Positions 16,504 to 24,484 of a DNA stretch of 34,112 nucleotides are shown one piece after another; within the stretch, counting starts at the first letter, position 1, and the number at the start of each line of letters is the position of its first letter. The notes below the pieces were generated by a model. That model saw only the letters and a program-made list of their open reading frames with translations, was not told where the DNA came from and searched no databases. The stretch is from Bdellovibrionales bacterium. Lineage in GTDB: Bacteria; Bdellovibrionota; Bdellovibrionia; Bdellovibrionales; JAGQZY01. A program made the translations under genes and the position numbers. Location of the stretch: NCBI GenBank assembly GCA_020435205.1, contig JAGQZY010000024.1, positions 1-34,112 of the forward strand, in the 5' to 3' direction.

Positions 16504-17769
16504 ATGACCCGAGCCAAATGGATTCTTCAGTTCTTACTTTTATGGATGGTGCCTCCGCCCAGTGGAGCGGTAGAGCCCACTCCTTACACTCTGTTCATGG
16601 TGCAAAATAATGGGCCCAGCACAATTTTTGGTCGACCTAGCTGCCGCCATATTTTTTCAAGCCCTAGGGGTCAAATGATAGAGTTTGAAGTTTCGGACAG
16701 TTTAAGTAGTGAACTCAGTGTGAGGCCTGGCGCCCATCGCCCTATAGAGTCCACAGCTGTACAAAGAGTGTCTCGATTTTTTTCTGTTAGTTTTAAAAGC
16801 TATTCTGGATATTGGCATTGGCGGCCTTTGGATTTTGCAGAACCCCAGCCCGGTCCCTCGCGCATGGTGGAAAGAACCAACCATTTTTTTGATCGCTGGG
16901 TGAGCGATTTTGGTCGCAATCCTGTGGCTGTTGAAAATTTAAAACAAATTGCCAGTCAAACCGAACCTTTGCGCAAAATCCAAATCGGAATCAAAATGGG
17001 TGAGACCCCCTGGGGAGGCGTTGTCCTTTTTGATGGTTCCACGCGTATGTTCAATTTTCATTCTATGGGAAAGATGGTGGAAAATTCATTCGAGACCAGC
17101 TCTCGATCGGATCTGGAGCTGCGCTATCCCGATTTAAAGCTGCCAGAGAGAAGGCTCGAGGAGCGGGGCGAGGAGGTGCAAATCTTTTTCCTCGGGCAGT
17201 TAACGTCTCTCCATGAAATCCAAAAAGCCATTCCTTACCTTTATCATAGAGTGGCGTTGATGCTTTTAATGAAAACCAATCCCGAGCTGGTGCAGACTCG
17301 TGTCCCCGAAAATAAGTTGAAAGATGACCCACAGTTAGAAAATCAACTGCAAATGCACAAACATTTTTCAACATCATGGATGACCCCCATCAATGTTGCC
17401 GAAGCCGCCTACCTTAAGGCTTTTATACCCCAAGAAAAGTGGCCCGAAGCCGTGTTTAACGCCCGCAATGTCAGAATGTACGGCTCTACCCATGTGGATC
17501 TTCTCCCTTTTTATGAAAAGCAGGGATGGAAGGTCCTTGAAACTCAGCCTCGCGATGGAGTGGATCCCGATATCAGAATTTTATATTTTGAGGTTGCCAA
17601 TTTTATTGGAAGGTATTTTTGGTCTCAGGAAACTAGGGACATACTCGCAAAAGCAACCAAGGTGGGGGAAGACAGTGAGGCCTATAAGGCGGAGCGGGAA
17701 AAAGAGATGGAGCGTTTTCGAAAATATTGGTATCAATTTAAAGAGAATCGTAGGAGTTTTGCCGAATGA
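16504..17769 (+). CDS. Exported protein, GNAT-like family, paralogue 2 (divergent member)
   Basis: Start at 16504 gives a normal signal peptide (MTRAKW, hydrophobic run, PPPSGA); an earlier start would reach into the divergent gene. It shares the layout of the other two paralogues: CRHIF (Cys47), an aromatic stretch, VLFDGS, LPERR, FFLGQL and, near residue 325-350, ARNVRMYGSTHVDLLPFY followed by EKQGWKV, the part closest to a GNAT acyltransferase core. It is 421 aa with a charged, Glu/Arg-rich C-terminus. Identity to the other two is low, so it diverged earlier. It ends in ATGA with the TetR gene, so the regulator is co-translated. Function unknown. Confidence 0.78.
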   Translation: MTRAKWILQFLLLWMVPPPSGAVEPTPYTLFMVQNNGPSTIFGRPSCRHIFSSPRGQMIEFEVSDSLSSELSVRPGAHRPIESTAVQRVSRFFSVSFKSYSGYWHWRPLDFAEPQPGPSRMVERTNHFFDRWVSDFGRNPVAVENLKQIASQTEPLRKIQIGIKMGETPWGGVVLFDGSTRMFNFHSMGKMVENSFETSSRSDLELRYPDLKLPERRLEERGEEVQIFFLGQLTSLHEIQKAIPYLYHRVALMLLMKTNPELVQTRVPENKLKDDPQLENQLQMHKHFSTSWMTPINVAEAAYLKAFIPQEKWPEAVFNARNVRMYGSTHVDLLPFYEKQGWKVLETQPRDGVDPDIRILYFEVANFIGRYFWSQETRDILAKATKVGEDSEAYKAEREKEMERFRKYWYQFKENRRSFAE

Positions 17770-18410
17770 GCATACAACAGGATTACAGTTGGATTGGCAA
17801 TATCCAGCACACCAAAGGACAGGCCACCAAGCTACGAATCATAGAGTCAGCGATTCGTTTGTTTAGTGAAAAAGGTTTTGCCAATGTGACTTTGCAAATG
17901 ATTGGCGAAGATTCTGGGACGTCCCATCCTCTTATCCTCAAACACTTTGGCACCAAAAATAATCTCCTTCTTGGAGTTCGAAAATTTGTAACCTTTAGCA
18001 ATCACAAGTGGGTGGACGCTAAAATCAAACCAACTCAGACCGCTCGTGAAAAACTTTTTTGTCATTGCATTGAAAACTTAAGATGGGCTATCGCCAATCG
18101 CAGTGAAGGAAAGATTATTTTACTCACCTATTACCATGAATCTTTAGACCAATCTCCAACCCAAAGTGCGGGCGTTCAAGCACTGAGCTTAGGAACCCAG
18201 CGTATTGAAGCTTACCTTCAACAAATGCAGCGCGAGGGTTTCCAGTTTGGTAAAAGGGATTCCAGGATGTTGGCAGAAATGGTTCATGAATACCTCTTGG
18301 GAGTCTACAGCTATATGCTCACCACCACCCCGGCTTCTACCAAACGCCTACCCAAATCCTATCAAGATAAGCTGGAGACCTTCTTTAGCCTCCTTTTTGA
18401 CCCGAAGTGA
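17766..18410 (+). CDS. TetR/AcrR family transcriptional regulator
   Basis: Cytoplasmic one-component regulator. The N-terminal DNA-binding domain is typical: ATKLRIIESAIRLFSEKGFA (about residues 20-39), then VTLQMIGEDSGTSHPLILKHFGTKNNLL carrying the recognition helix (about 41-68). The C-terminal ligand/dimer domain shows no recognisable specificity. It overlaps the exported paralogue 2 gene by four bases (ATGA), implying a single transcript. Likely targets are its own operon or the lipoprotein pair downstream; an imperfect palindrome lies at 18503-18516. 214 aa is normal. Confidence 0.93.
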   Translation: MSIQQDYSWIGNIQHTKGQATKLRIIESAIRLFSEKGFANVTLQMIGEDSGTSHPLILKHFGTKNNLLLGVRKFVTFSNHKWVDAKIKPTQTAREKLFCHCIENLRWAIANRSEGKIILLTYYHESLDQSPTQSAGVQALSLGTQRIEAYLQQMQREGFQFGKRDSRMLAEMVHEYLLGVYSYMLTTTPASTKRLPKSYQDKLETFFSLLFDPK

Positions 18411-18460
18411 CATAAAAATTCAAATACCTGTAATTACACATTTTTGGCCACAAAAAGTTA

Positions 18461-18547
18461 TATAATGTAAATTAAAATTGATAATTTGTATATTTGGTGC
18501 GAGACAGGGCCCCGTCAAGCAATGGCAAAAATAACGGCATTATTTTT
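18461..18547 (+). promoter_or_regulatory. Leader region of the lipoprotein pair: -10 box, palindrome and hairpin
   Basis: TATAAT at 18461-18466 is a perfect -10, without a good -35 at normal distance. Downstream, GACAGGG/CCCCGTC (18503-18516) forms a palindrome with one mismatch. AAAAATAA (18527-18534) and TTATTTTT (18540-18547) are perfect arms of an AT-only hairpin just before the AAAAAGGAG ribosome site. Roles are inference. Confidence 0.4.
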
Positions 18548-18564
18548 TCAAAAAGGAGTAAAAA

Positions 18565-19188
18565 ATGAAGAAGCTATTGGTTCTATTGGGGGCATCCCTA
18601 CTTTTGTGTAACTGCGCGAGTATATCCACTTTGCAAACAGCTCGTACTTTAGAAAAGGGCGACTCTGAACACTCGTTTGGTCTCAGTATGTATAGCAGTG
18701 ACGACTTTCTTGGAGGGGATGACATCAGTCTTCCTGTTCTTGAGTACACCTACCGTCGTGGCTTAATGGATAAGCTCGATTTTGGTGTGAAGCTCGCGAT
18801 TATTGGCAGTACCGTCGCCGACATTAAATACAATCTCATCAACGGAGAAAAGTTTGCCCTCGCTACCGGTCTTGGCATCGGCTATCTTTCCTTCACCTCT
18901 ACGGTTGGAACTGTTGAAGAAAAATCCACCATTCTCGACTTCATCGTTCCTCTTTATTTGAGTTATGACGTGGGCGAAATCACCAGTCTTTATGGAGCGG
19001 CTAAATATTTTTATCGTAGTATTAGCACAGACTCGAGCGTTGCAGGTGACGGATCAATGGCATCCGGGACATTTGGAGTCAAGGTGGGTAAGACCTCTGG
19101 CGTCTATCTTGAGGGTAGTTTAATCACAGGCCTTGATAATGATTTTTCTGGAACTCAGTTTAACACCTCTTACTTCTTTAAATTCTAG
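18565..19188 (+). CDS. Outer-membrane beta-barrel-like lipoprotein
   Basis: No family recognised by name. The signal peptide ends in LLLCNCAS, with two cysteines (15 and 17) that could be lipidated; Asn before Cys17 is unusual. The body alternates short hydrophobic strands with Gly-rich turns (YRRGLMDKLDFGVKL, GLGIGYLSF, LYGAAKYFYR, FGVKVGKTSGVYLEGSLI) and the chain ends in Phe, all suggestive of a small outer-membrane barrel. GGAG is well placed before the ATG. The next lipoprotein gene starts nine bases after its stop. Its position after the TetR gene suggests possible control by that regulator. Confidence 0.7.
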   Translation: MKKLLVLLGASLLLCNCASISTLQTARTLEKGDSEHSFGLSMYSSDDFLGGDDISLPVLEYTYRRGLMDKLDFGVKLAIIGSTVADIKYNLINGEKFALATGLGIGYLSFTSTVGTVEEKSTILDFIVPLYLSYDVGEITSLYGAAKYFYRSISTDSSVAGDGSMASGTFGVKVGKTSGVYLEGSLITGLDNDFSGTQFNTSYFFKF

Positions 19189-19197
19189 GAGGGGAGC

Positions 19198-19962
19198 ATG
19201 AGATCAGTAAAATTACCTAAAAATATTTTAATGAGTTCAGCCCTTGTGTTTCTTTGTTCATGTGCCGCTTTTGCTCCTAAACTTGATAAAGAGCGTGCCA
19301 AACAAGTGAGAAAAGTAGCCATTCTCTCTTTTGAAATTATACAGGCGCAACCCAAAGACGCTTTGGGTTTAAGTCAAATCGGCAGCATGGAAAGACGATC
19401 TGACTCTAAACCATTCAAGGATATGGCCGAAGCCATTTATAAGGATCTTTCTAAGGCGATTCAGACCTCAACCGGCTGGGAGGCTATTGGTTTAAGTCAG
19501 CTGAGAAATAGTGATAGATATGCAAAGCTGTATCAGCAAAAAATGACAGGCCTGCGCATGACATCTATTGTGCCTGAAAACTCAGAGATTGTTTTTGTGA
19601 ATGGTGTTTTAGACAATGCAAACTTTAGGCGCTTAGATTTTAAAGATAAGGTGGCGCTCGCAAAGTCTGTGGGTGCCGATGCCTTCGCTGAATATGTAGG
19701 CTTTCAAAGGATTGATCAGGGTTTTTCTATAGGTAACCTTGTTGGCGAGGCAGAGTTCTCTTTTATCACTCGTTCCAATTTAATGGTCTACGGGTTTGAT
19801 TCTGAGGAGCCTGTCTGGCGCATTCAAAATATCGATGGCCCCAGTAGTGAAAAGTCTGGAACCCTCCCCAAGGAAGTCAAAATCTTGGGCCGACTCTCTA
19901 CGCTGGGTCGCGAGTCAGCAAAAAATTCGATTGAAAAACTCGTTAAGAACTACTCTTTGTAG
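19198..19962 (+). CDS. Lipoprotein of unknown function (254 aa)
   Basis: The signal peptide ends in FLCSCAAF; Cys22 with LCSC fits a lipobox. The body opens with VRKVAILSFEI and later has LAKSVGADAFAEY and SFITRSNLMVYGFDSEEPVWR, a pattern resembling periplasmic lipoproteins of CsgG/LpoB-like alpha/beta fold, but I cannot assign it firmly. A strong AGGAGGGGAG ribosome site precedes the ATG by a few bases. The LC-x-C pattern is shared with the protein encoded upstream, and both genes form a two-gene unit closed by a strong terminator. Confidence 0.75.
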   Translation: MRSVKLPKNILMSSALVFLCSCAAFAPKLDKERAKQVRKVAILSFEIIQAQPKDALGLSQIGSMERRSDSKPFKDMAEAIYKDLSKAIQTSTGWEAIGLSQLRNSDRYAKLYQQKMTGLRMTSIVPENSEIVFVNGVLDNANFRRLDFKDKVALAKSVGADAFAEYVGFQRIDQGFSIGNLVGEAEFSFITRSNLMVYGFDSEEPVWRIQNIDGPSSEKSGTLPKEVKILGRLSTLGRESAKNSIEKLVKNYSL

Positions 19963-19982
19963 TGAACCCATTAACGATGCCG

Positions 19983-20009
19983 GGCGAGGGGATCTCCCCT
20001 CGCCTTTTT
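19983..20009 (+). terminator. Rho-independent terminator after the lipoprotein pair
   Basis: GGCGAGGGG (19983-19991) pairs perfectly with CCCCTCGCC (19996-20004) around ATCT, followed by TTTTT. The T run contains the stop codon of the convergent gene. Read on the minus strand no T run follows. Confidence 0.92.
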
Positions 20010-21333
20010 AATCAACCTGTGGATTTTCAAAAGAAAAGTGGCTGGGGCCATAGTCAAAAGGAGAGGTGGAGCTACCACGGCCTCCAAAGAAGCTGTGCCT
20101 CAGTACAGCCCAACCGTATTCGGGTCCTTCAACGAGGAGCTCTTTAATGAGTGCTCTCTTTACGGGAGCATTACTATCAAAGCTATCCACCAATGGGTCT
20201 TTCAGCATAATGTGAAGAAGGCGAACCAGTTGAAAGTAGTTTTGCTCACGTAAGACAGAGCCTACTGGGGCCGCCTCAATTTCACGACCATAGGTGGAAA
20301 GTAAGCTTTGCCAAGTTCTCATAAAATGTTCTGGTTGCTGAAAAGGAGTTTCGGGTCTTTGTTTGTCCACCTCGCGGTTGATTTTTTGTAAAGCCGCCAT
20401 GATCGACTTGATTTTCTCAACATCTTCTTTAGCATAACCATCGCGAGTGTCTGGATGCGAGGGTTTGTAGAAATGCTCTTTGATAAAATCAGCACCGGAC
20501 ATTTTAACAAGGACCATACCATCAGGAAACCGGTAAGGTTGGACCACGCCATTGGAAGATGCTAGCCAAACGGGTTCTAGGCCGTATTCGCGAAACTTTC
20601 CCAGCAAGGACTCCCGTACAATAGCATAAATCTGCATATTGTTTTCTTTTATGGTGTCTAAGGTTCCCATAACTCTAAAATTCATATTGTTATAGTGGGC
20701 ATCTAGTAGAAAAGCCACATTGGAAAATGTTGAGTCCGCACCTTTGATAAAATGCTTCGGGGCGCCGTGCAGCCCCAGCTCCCAAATGAATGCTGGCGGC
20801 CTCATTAAGCGCTCTGGCAATTGAATATTGTAGATCCTTTCGATGGGAGTCAGTGCTTCTTTGCCTCCGGGAATATGGAACCACGGCATACCCTGGTTCG
20901 TCGGGAGCTCAGAACCATCAAAAATACGAATTCCTGAGACTTGCCCTTGATGCTCAATGGAAACATATTTGGTACGAATAGCAGGGAGACTTTGATCCCT
21001 GGCCCGAAGCATTTTTATATTGTCTGTTGTATAGAAACCAGACTCTAGCCACCCATCTAAGATTCGGTCGACCAGCTTTAAAGTCTCTGGAGGGCGGTGG
21101 TCAGCCCAGTGAAAGGAGGTATCCGAGCTGCGCAAACCTTCGGGCGTGGCTTGCAGGACGCGAGCCCCATATCGAGCCATAGTAAAAATATTTTTGCAAG
21201 AGCCACGTTTTTTTTCGAACTGAAAGGGATCCAGTTGCTTATCAAAGACAGTGATGTTCATCGAAGCTTGTCCACAGAGTCCGTAGAAAAAAATAACTAG
21301 AAAAAGGAAGGACATTAAAGATTTTTGTTTCAT
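20008..21333 (-). CDS. Exported protein, GNAT-like family, paralogue 3
   Basis: Closest relative of the gene at 13476-14816. After a signal peptide (residues 1-24, GQASM) it has CKNIF (Cys46), RYG, QSLPAIRTKY, RIFDGSE, PWFHIPGG, PIERIYN, PER, ELGLHGAPKHFIKGAD, YNNMN and a Y...REYGLEPV segment, in the same order and spacing as paralogue 1. The GNAT-like reading rests on this core; the YGSAR motif is degenerate here (YAIVRESLLGKFREYG). The ATG overlaps the stop of the trypsin-like lipoprotein gene as ATGA, so the two are translationally coupled. The C-terminal half differs from paralogue 1, with a Gly/Ser-rich tail. Function unknown. Confidence 0.82.
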   Translation of the reverse strand: MKQKSLMSFLFLVIFFYGLCGQASMNITVFDKQLDPFQFEKKRGSCKNIFTMARYGARVLQATPEGLRSSDTSFHWADHRPPETLKLVDRILDGWLESGFYTTDNIKMLRARDQSLPAIRTKYVSIEHQGQVSGIRIFDGSELPTNQGMPWFHIPGGKEALTPIERIYNIQLPERLMRPPAFIWELGLHGAPKHFIKGADSTFSNVAFLLDAHYNNMNFRVMGTLDTIKENNMQIYAIVRESLLGKFREYGLEPVWLASSNGVVQPYRFPDGMVLVKMSGADFIKEHFYKPSHPDTRDGYAKEDVEKIKSIMAALQKINREVDKQRPETPFQQPEHFMRTWQSLLSTYGREIEAAPVGSVLREQNYFQLVRLLHIMLKDPLVDSFDSNAPVKRALIKELLVEGPEYGWAVLRHSFFGGRGSSTSPFDYGPSHFSFENPQVD

Positions 21334-22784
21334 GGAGAGGGTTCACATTCAGGGAGATCAACTTTTATAGATTGAACGTTTTCTCGAGTGAGCCAGTCAA
21401 AACCCATGGAGTATTGTTTTTTATCCTTTTGTGCACTGGCAACGAAATTTCCATTCTCGACGGATAAAGGGAGATTAAATATATCCGTGTCAAAAGTTAA
21501 TGCCAAATCTCCGTCAGGGTCCACCGTGACCTGAATGTAATCATAGTTGACAACAAGTAGAGGCACCTCCTGAACTTGCTTACTTGAATGATGGGTGCAT
21601 TTTGGCAGTGTCGGAAGCATAATTTTTTGTTTATTCTCCAGAATAAGCTGGTCAACAAAGGTGGCAGAGGGGTCTTCAGAGGCCCACGACATGGAAACAG
21701 TGTCTGCGCGTTCAATAAAGTTGTCCCATTCAAAAGGTAAATCACTTTTCATATCTTTAAAACGATTCACTCGGTTGATCATCAAGTCTGAATGGAGAAA
21801 TGTGTTTTGAACCATCAACTCTGTTGCTTCGGGCGTACTTTCAAAAGATGGATCTAAATCACAGAAAAGGGAGCGTTCTTGATTCAGAGCCTCAATGCAA
21901 TGGAGATTAGTGGCTCCCATGACATGGTTACTTAGATCCACACGAGTGCCAAAAACGTCTTTAATAGTACGAGGATCGCGCATTCCAAAGCTGCCAACAG
22001 CAACCAGCTCCCCATTTTGGTTGTGAAAGCCTGAGCCCGATGTGCCAGGAACAAGGCCTTCACTACAGTGGGCAGCAGTCACAATCGGGGCTTGGGAATG
22101 GAAGTACATTTTACTTAAAACATGAAGCATAGATGACTGGCATTCTACTTTGCGAATTTCACCAAAAAATCCCAGCTTCTCAGGGTATTCAGTATAAAAA
22201 ACAGGATATAAATGTAAGCTTTGCTTATGATCAACGCCCCTTAAGTTCAAATGAACTGGGGAGCGAACACTCTCTGTCTTGAGCTTAATAATGGCCCAAT
22301 CGGGGTGGCTTGGATCTGTTTTGTTGTAGTGGCTAGAGAGAGCGACCACTTGAGAACAGTCGATCTCTTCAGTTTCAAATTTATTTGTTTTTGGAAATTT
22401 AACTTTGATTTTTCCTTCACATTGGGCGCCCACTTCTTGAATTTCGAGAGGGATACAGTGGCGATTGGTGAGGACTTTATCTTTAGCAATGAGCTGCATA
22501 GAGCAAACCTCGATGCGGTAGGATTTTACTAATGGTTCGCCCTTATCAATCACCGATAGGCTCACAAGGCCGCCAATATGATCGGGGCAAGACTGATTTT
22601 CTATACCGCAGTTTACCTGTGTATTTGTTAAAGCTTTCTCTGCGTCGCTGACATTGTGGTAAACCTGCTGCTTATCCTTCTTTAAACCGAGAATTTTTTG
22701 AAAGTCAGAGCAACCAGTCTGAGTGCATAGGAACCCCGCGCACAAACAGGTATGTAGCCAAAATGATAAACGTTTTCCCAACAT
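21330..22784 (-). CDS. Trypsin-like serine protease, exported, probable lipoprotein
   Basis: Predicted envelope or surface protease of the chymotrypsin fold. The signal peptide ends near TGC (Cys25), a possible lipidation site although the -3 residue is not hydrophobic. The catalytic triad is readable: His109 in LTNRHC, Asp162 in HPDWAIIKL, and Ser249 in GTSGSGFHNQNGEL, which resembles V8-type glutamyl endopeptidases (GNSGSP) more than trypsin (GDSGGP). A second TAAHC motif at 236-240 is part of the C-terminal lobe and not the active His. About 230 residues follow the protease core and form an unassigned C-terminal region rich in beta strands. Coupled to the GNAT-like paralogue 3 gene by ATGA. 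Confidence 0.85.
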   Translation of the reverse strand: MLGKRLSFWLHTCLCAGFLCTQTGCSDFQKILGLKKDKQQVYHNVSDAEKALTNTQVNCGIENQSCPDHIGGLVSLSVIDKGEPLVKSYRIEVCSMQLIAKDKVLTNRHCIPLEIQEVGAQCEGKIKVKFPKTNKFETEEIDCSQVVALSSHYNKTDPSHPDWAIIKLKTESVRSPVHLNLRGVDHKQSLHLYPVFYTEYPEKLGFFGEIRKVECQSSMLHVLSKMYFHSQAPIVTAAHCSEGLVPGTSGSGFHNQNGELVAVGSFGMRDPRTIKDVFGTRVDLSNHVMGATNLHCIEALNQERSLFCDLDPSFESTPEATELMVQNTFLHSDLMINRVNRFKDMKSDLPFEWDNFIERADTVSMSWASEDPSATFVDQLILENKQKIMLPTLPKCTHHSSKQVQEVPLLVVNYDYIQVTVDPDGDLALTFDTDIFNLPLSVENGNFVASAQKDKKQYSMGFDWLTRENVQSIKVDLPECEPSP

Positions 22785-22956
22785 TGACGATCCCGCGAAA
22801 GTTTAGTGTCTATCTATATTTCAAGAAATATGCCGGAGGAGATAAGTGGAGGGGCATCGGTAAGTGATTAAGATTATTGAACCAGATGGGAGGTCATGCT
22901 TAGGGAGGGCTTGCTTTGGCCGTTTAAATTTTAGGGAATTCTGTAATCTTTTCAGG

Positions 22957-22986
22957 AGGAAAAGCCCATCTGGTGAGATGGGCTTT
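22957..22986 (-). terminator. Rho-independent terminator of the beta-barrel gene
   Basis: On the minus strand AAAGCCCATCT and AGATGGGCTTT form a perfect 11-bp stem around CACC, ending in TTTTCC. It lies 20 bases after the stop of the gene at 23007. Confidence 0.85.
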
Positions 22987-23006
22987 GGATGCTTTGCAAA
23001 GGATGT

Positions 23007-23873
23007 TTAGAAAATATACTGACCACGAACCATAAAGCCATCGAGGTCGATTTCATCGATATTGGATGTCTTGAAGTTGATCCAGCGGTAAATACCATCG
23101 ATTCCTAATTGAGAAGTTAGCTTAACCGTGGCACCTATTTGATAGCCAATTCCAGATTTAGCTTTGTCATCTCCAAAGTTTTTTTCCAGTGGGATGGCAT
23201 AGTTCAGGCCACCAAAAGCGGCGAGTCTTTCCATGACGTTCAATTGAACGTTTCCGTAGAAATCCCAAAAAGCAAGGCTTGGTTTGGTCGCTAAATTTTG
23301 AGTCTGATTATTAATTTTAAGTTTTGAGATTTCACGACTCAATTCATAAGTTAAACCACCAACAATAGAAATAGGTAGTCCTTGCACTACGGAGTCTCCT
23401 AAAGAGTAGTCATACTGAGCACCAAAGCCAAAGGCTGACTCAGCAATATAGGTACCTGACTCGGCTCCCGCTTTTGCAGGGAACTCATCAGCCATGCTGT
23501 AAAAGGCAATGAGGCTCACACCTTTGAGTTGTTCACGAACATTATCCCAATTGTTAGCCGATGAGGTCACGCGGCCGGCAGAACTTGATGAGCTTGAAAA
23601 AAGACTTTTTTCAATTTTTTGGCCCACGCGAAGTTGACTGAGATTAGCGCAACCAGAAGCATTGAGAATGGCAACGCCGGCCATTTTATCAACGACTTTC
23701 ATTGTGCATTGGCTCCCTTTTTTATCAGTGGCAACCCATTCACTGCCAATGGCAGTGGCTGATGTCGCTTTGACGGCAACTCTTTTTTTGTTGCTGTCGA
23801 TTTGCTTAATGGTCGGAGCAGCATATGCGGCTGAAACCATGCCCAAGCTAAGGACGAATACTAGAAACTTCAT
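23007..23873 (-). CDS. Outer-membrane beta-barrel protein with N-terminal periplasmic domain
   Basis: Start set at 23873, which gives MKFLVFVLSLGMVSAAYAA, a clean signal peptide, preceded by AAGGGGAAGG. After a small domain with two Cys (about residues 25-90) there is a Ser run (SSSSSS, about 94-99), then alternating aromatic beta strands (SLIAFYSMADEF, SAFGFGAQYDYSL, AFWDFYGNVQLNV, YQIGATVKL) ending in IF, the usual C-terminal signature of outer-membrane barrels. It is a single-gene unit with its own terminator. The specific role is not recognisable; the barrel resembles small OmpA/OmpW-sized proteins. Confidence 0.8.
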   Translation of the reverse strand: MKFLVFVLSLGMVSAAYAAPTIKQIDSNKKRVAVKATSATAIGSEWVATDKKGSQCTMKVVDKMAGVAILNASGCANLSQLRVGQKIEKSLFSSSSSSAGRVTSSANNWDNVREQLKGVSLIAFYSMADEFPAKAGAESGTYIAESAFGFGAQYDYSLGDSVVQGLPISIVGGLTYELSREISKLKINNQTQNLATKPSLAFWDFYGNVQLNVMERLAAFGGLNYAIPLEKNFGDDKAKSGIGYQIGATVKLTSQLGIDGIYRWINFKTSNIDEIDLDGFMVRGQYIF

Positions 23874-24101
23874 AAACCTTCCCCTTTGTTTGATTGAGGA
23901 CTCAAAAGAGAGCCACAAATTCATTATTAAATGGTTGGGAGTAGATAGAATAGAATGCCTTAAGTGTTAACAGCTTCCCTTTAAATAATGCGGAGCAATA
24001 GTGCGGGTGGGGGGAGAGGGATTTGTGGCGTCCGTTTTAAGTCTTTTATTTTGTTAATGTAATGCAATTGGCGCGGGCCCAATAAAAAAATAGCCGACGA
24101 T

Positions 24102-24473
24102 TTATTTGCATTTTGGCAAGGGGTGATACTCTTTTCGCTTTTTCATGCAATAGCCACGGGAATCTTGAGGATCGTAATCCACGAGCATCAATTCAATTTT
24201 ATCCCCCTGTACAGAGACGGCATCAACGCCACAGTATTTTAGCTCTTTGATGGCAGTGATCTTCTTTTTGCTGCCTGGGCACTGTAGTTCAACGGTGAGC
24301 TTATTGGGGAGCTGCACGGGCTCTGCCACATAGGTATTGGTAATAATGAGCTGACCTAACTTTCCAGCATCCACTGTCCAAGTTCGGTCCTTAAAATAAT
24401 TGTTAGGGTCGGCCTCTTTAGCCAGGGAGAGGGTAGAAACAAAAAATAGGGCGAGAATGAATAATAGTTTCAT
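24102..24473 (-). CDS. Small exported protein of unknown function (123 aa)
   Basis: Clear signal peptide (MKLLFILALFFVSTLSLA). The mature part of about 105 residues has four Cys, enough for two disulfides, and a basic C-terminus with CMKKRKEYHPLPKC. No family recognised. A GAGGAA ribosome site lies before the ATG, and the start is only 11 bases after the stop of the M15-like peptidase gene, so the two are probably co-transcribed. Confidence 0.75.
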   Translation of the reverse strand: MKLLFILALFFVSTLSLAKEADPNNYFKDRTWTVDAGKLGQLIITNTYVAEPVQLPNKLTVELQCPGSKKKITAIKELKYCGVDAVSVQGDKIELMLVDYDPQDSRGYCMKKRKEYHPLPKCK

Positions 24474-24484
24474 CGTAGATTCCT

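Noticed and set aside
22070-22082. TAAHC as the active-site histidine of the trypsin-like protease
   Set aside because: It lies only about ten residues before the active-site Ser, in the C-terminal lobe; TNRHC at residue 106-110 is in the correct place.
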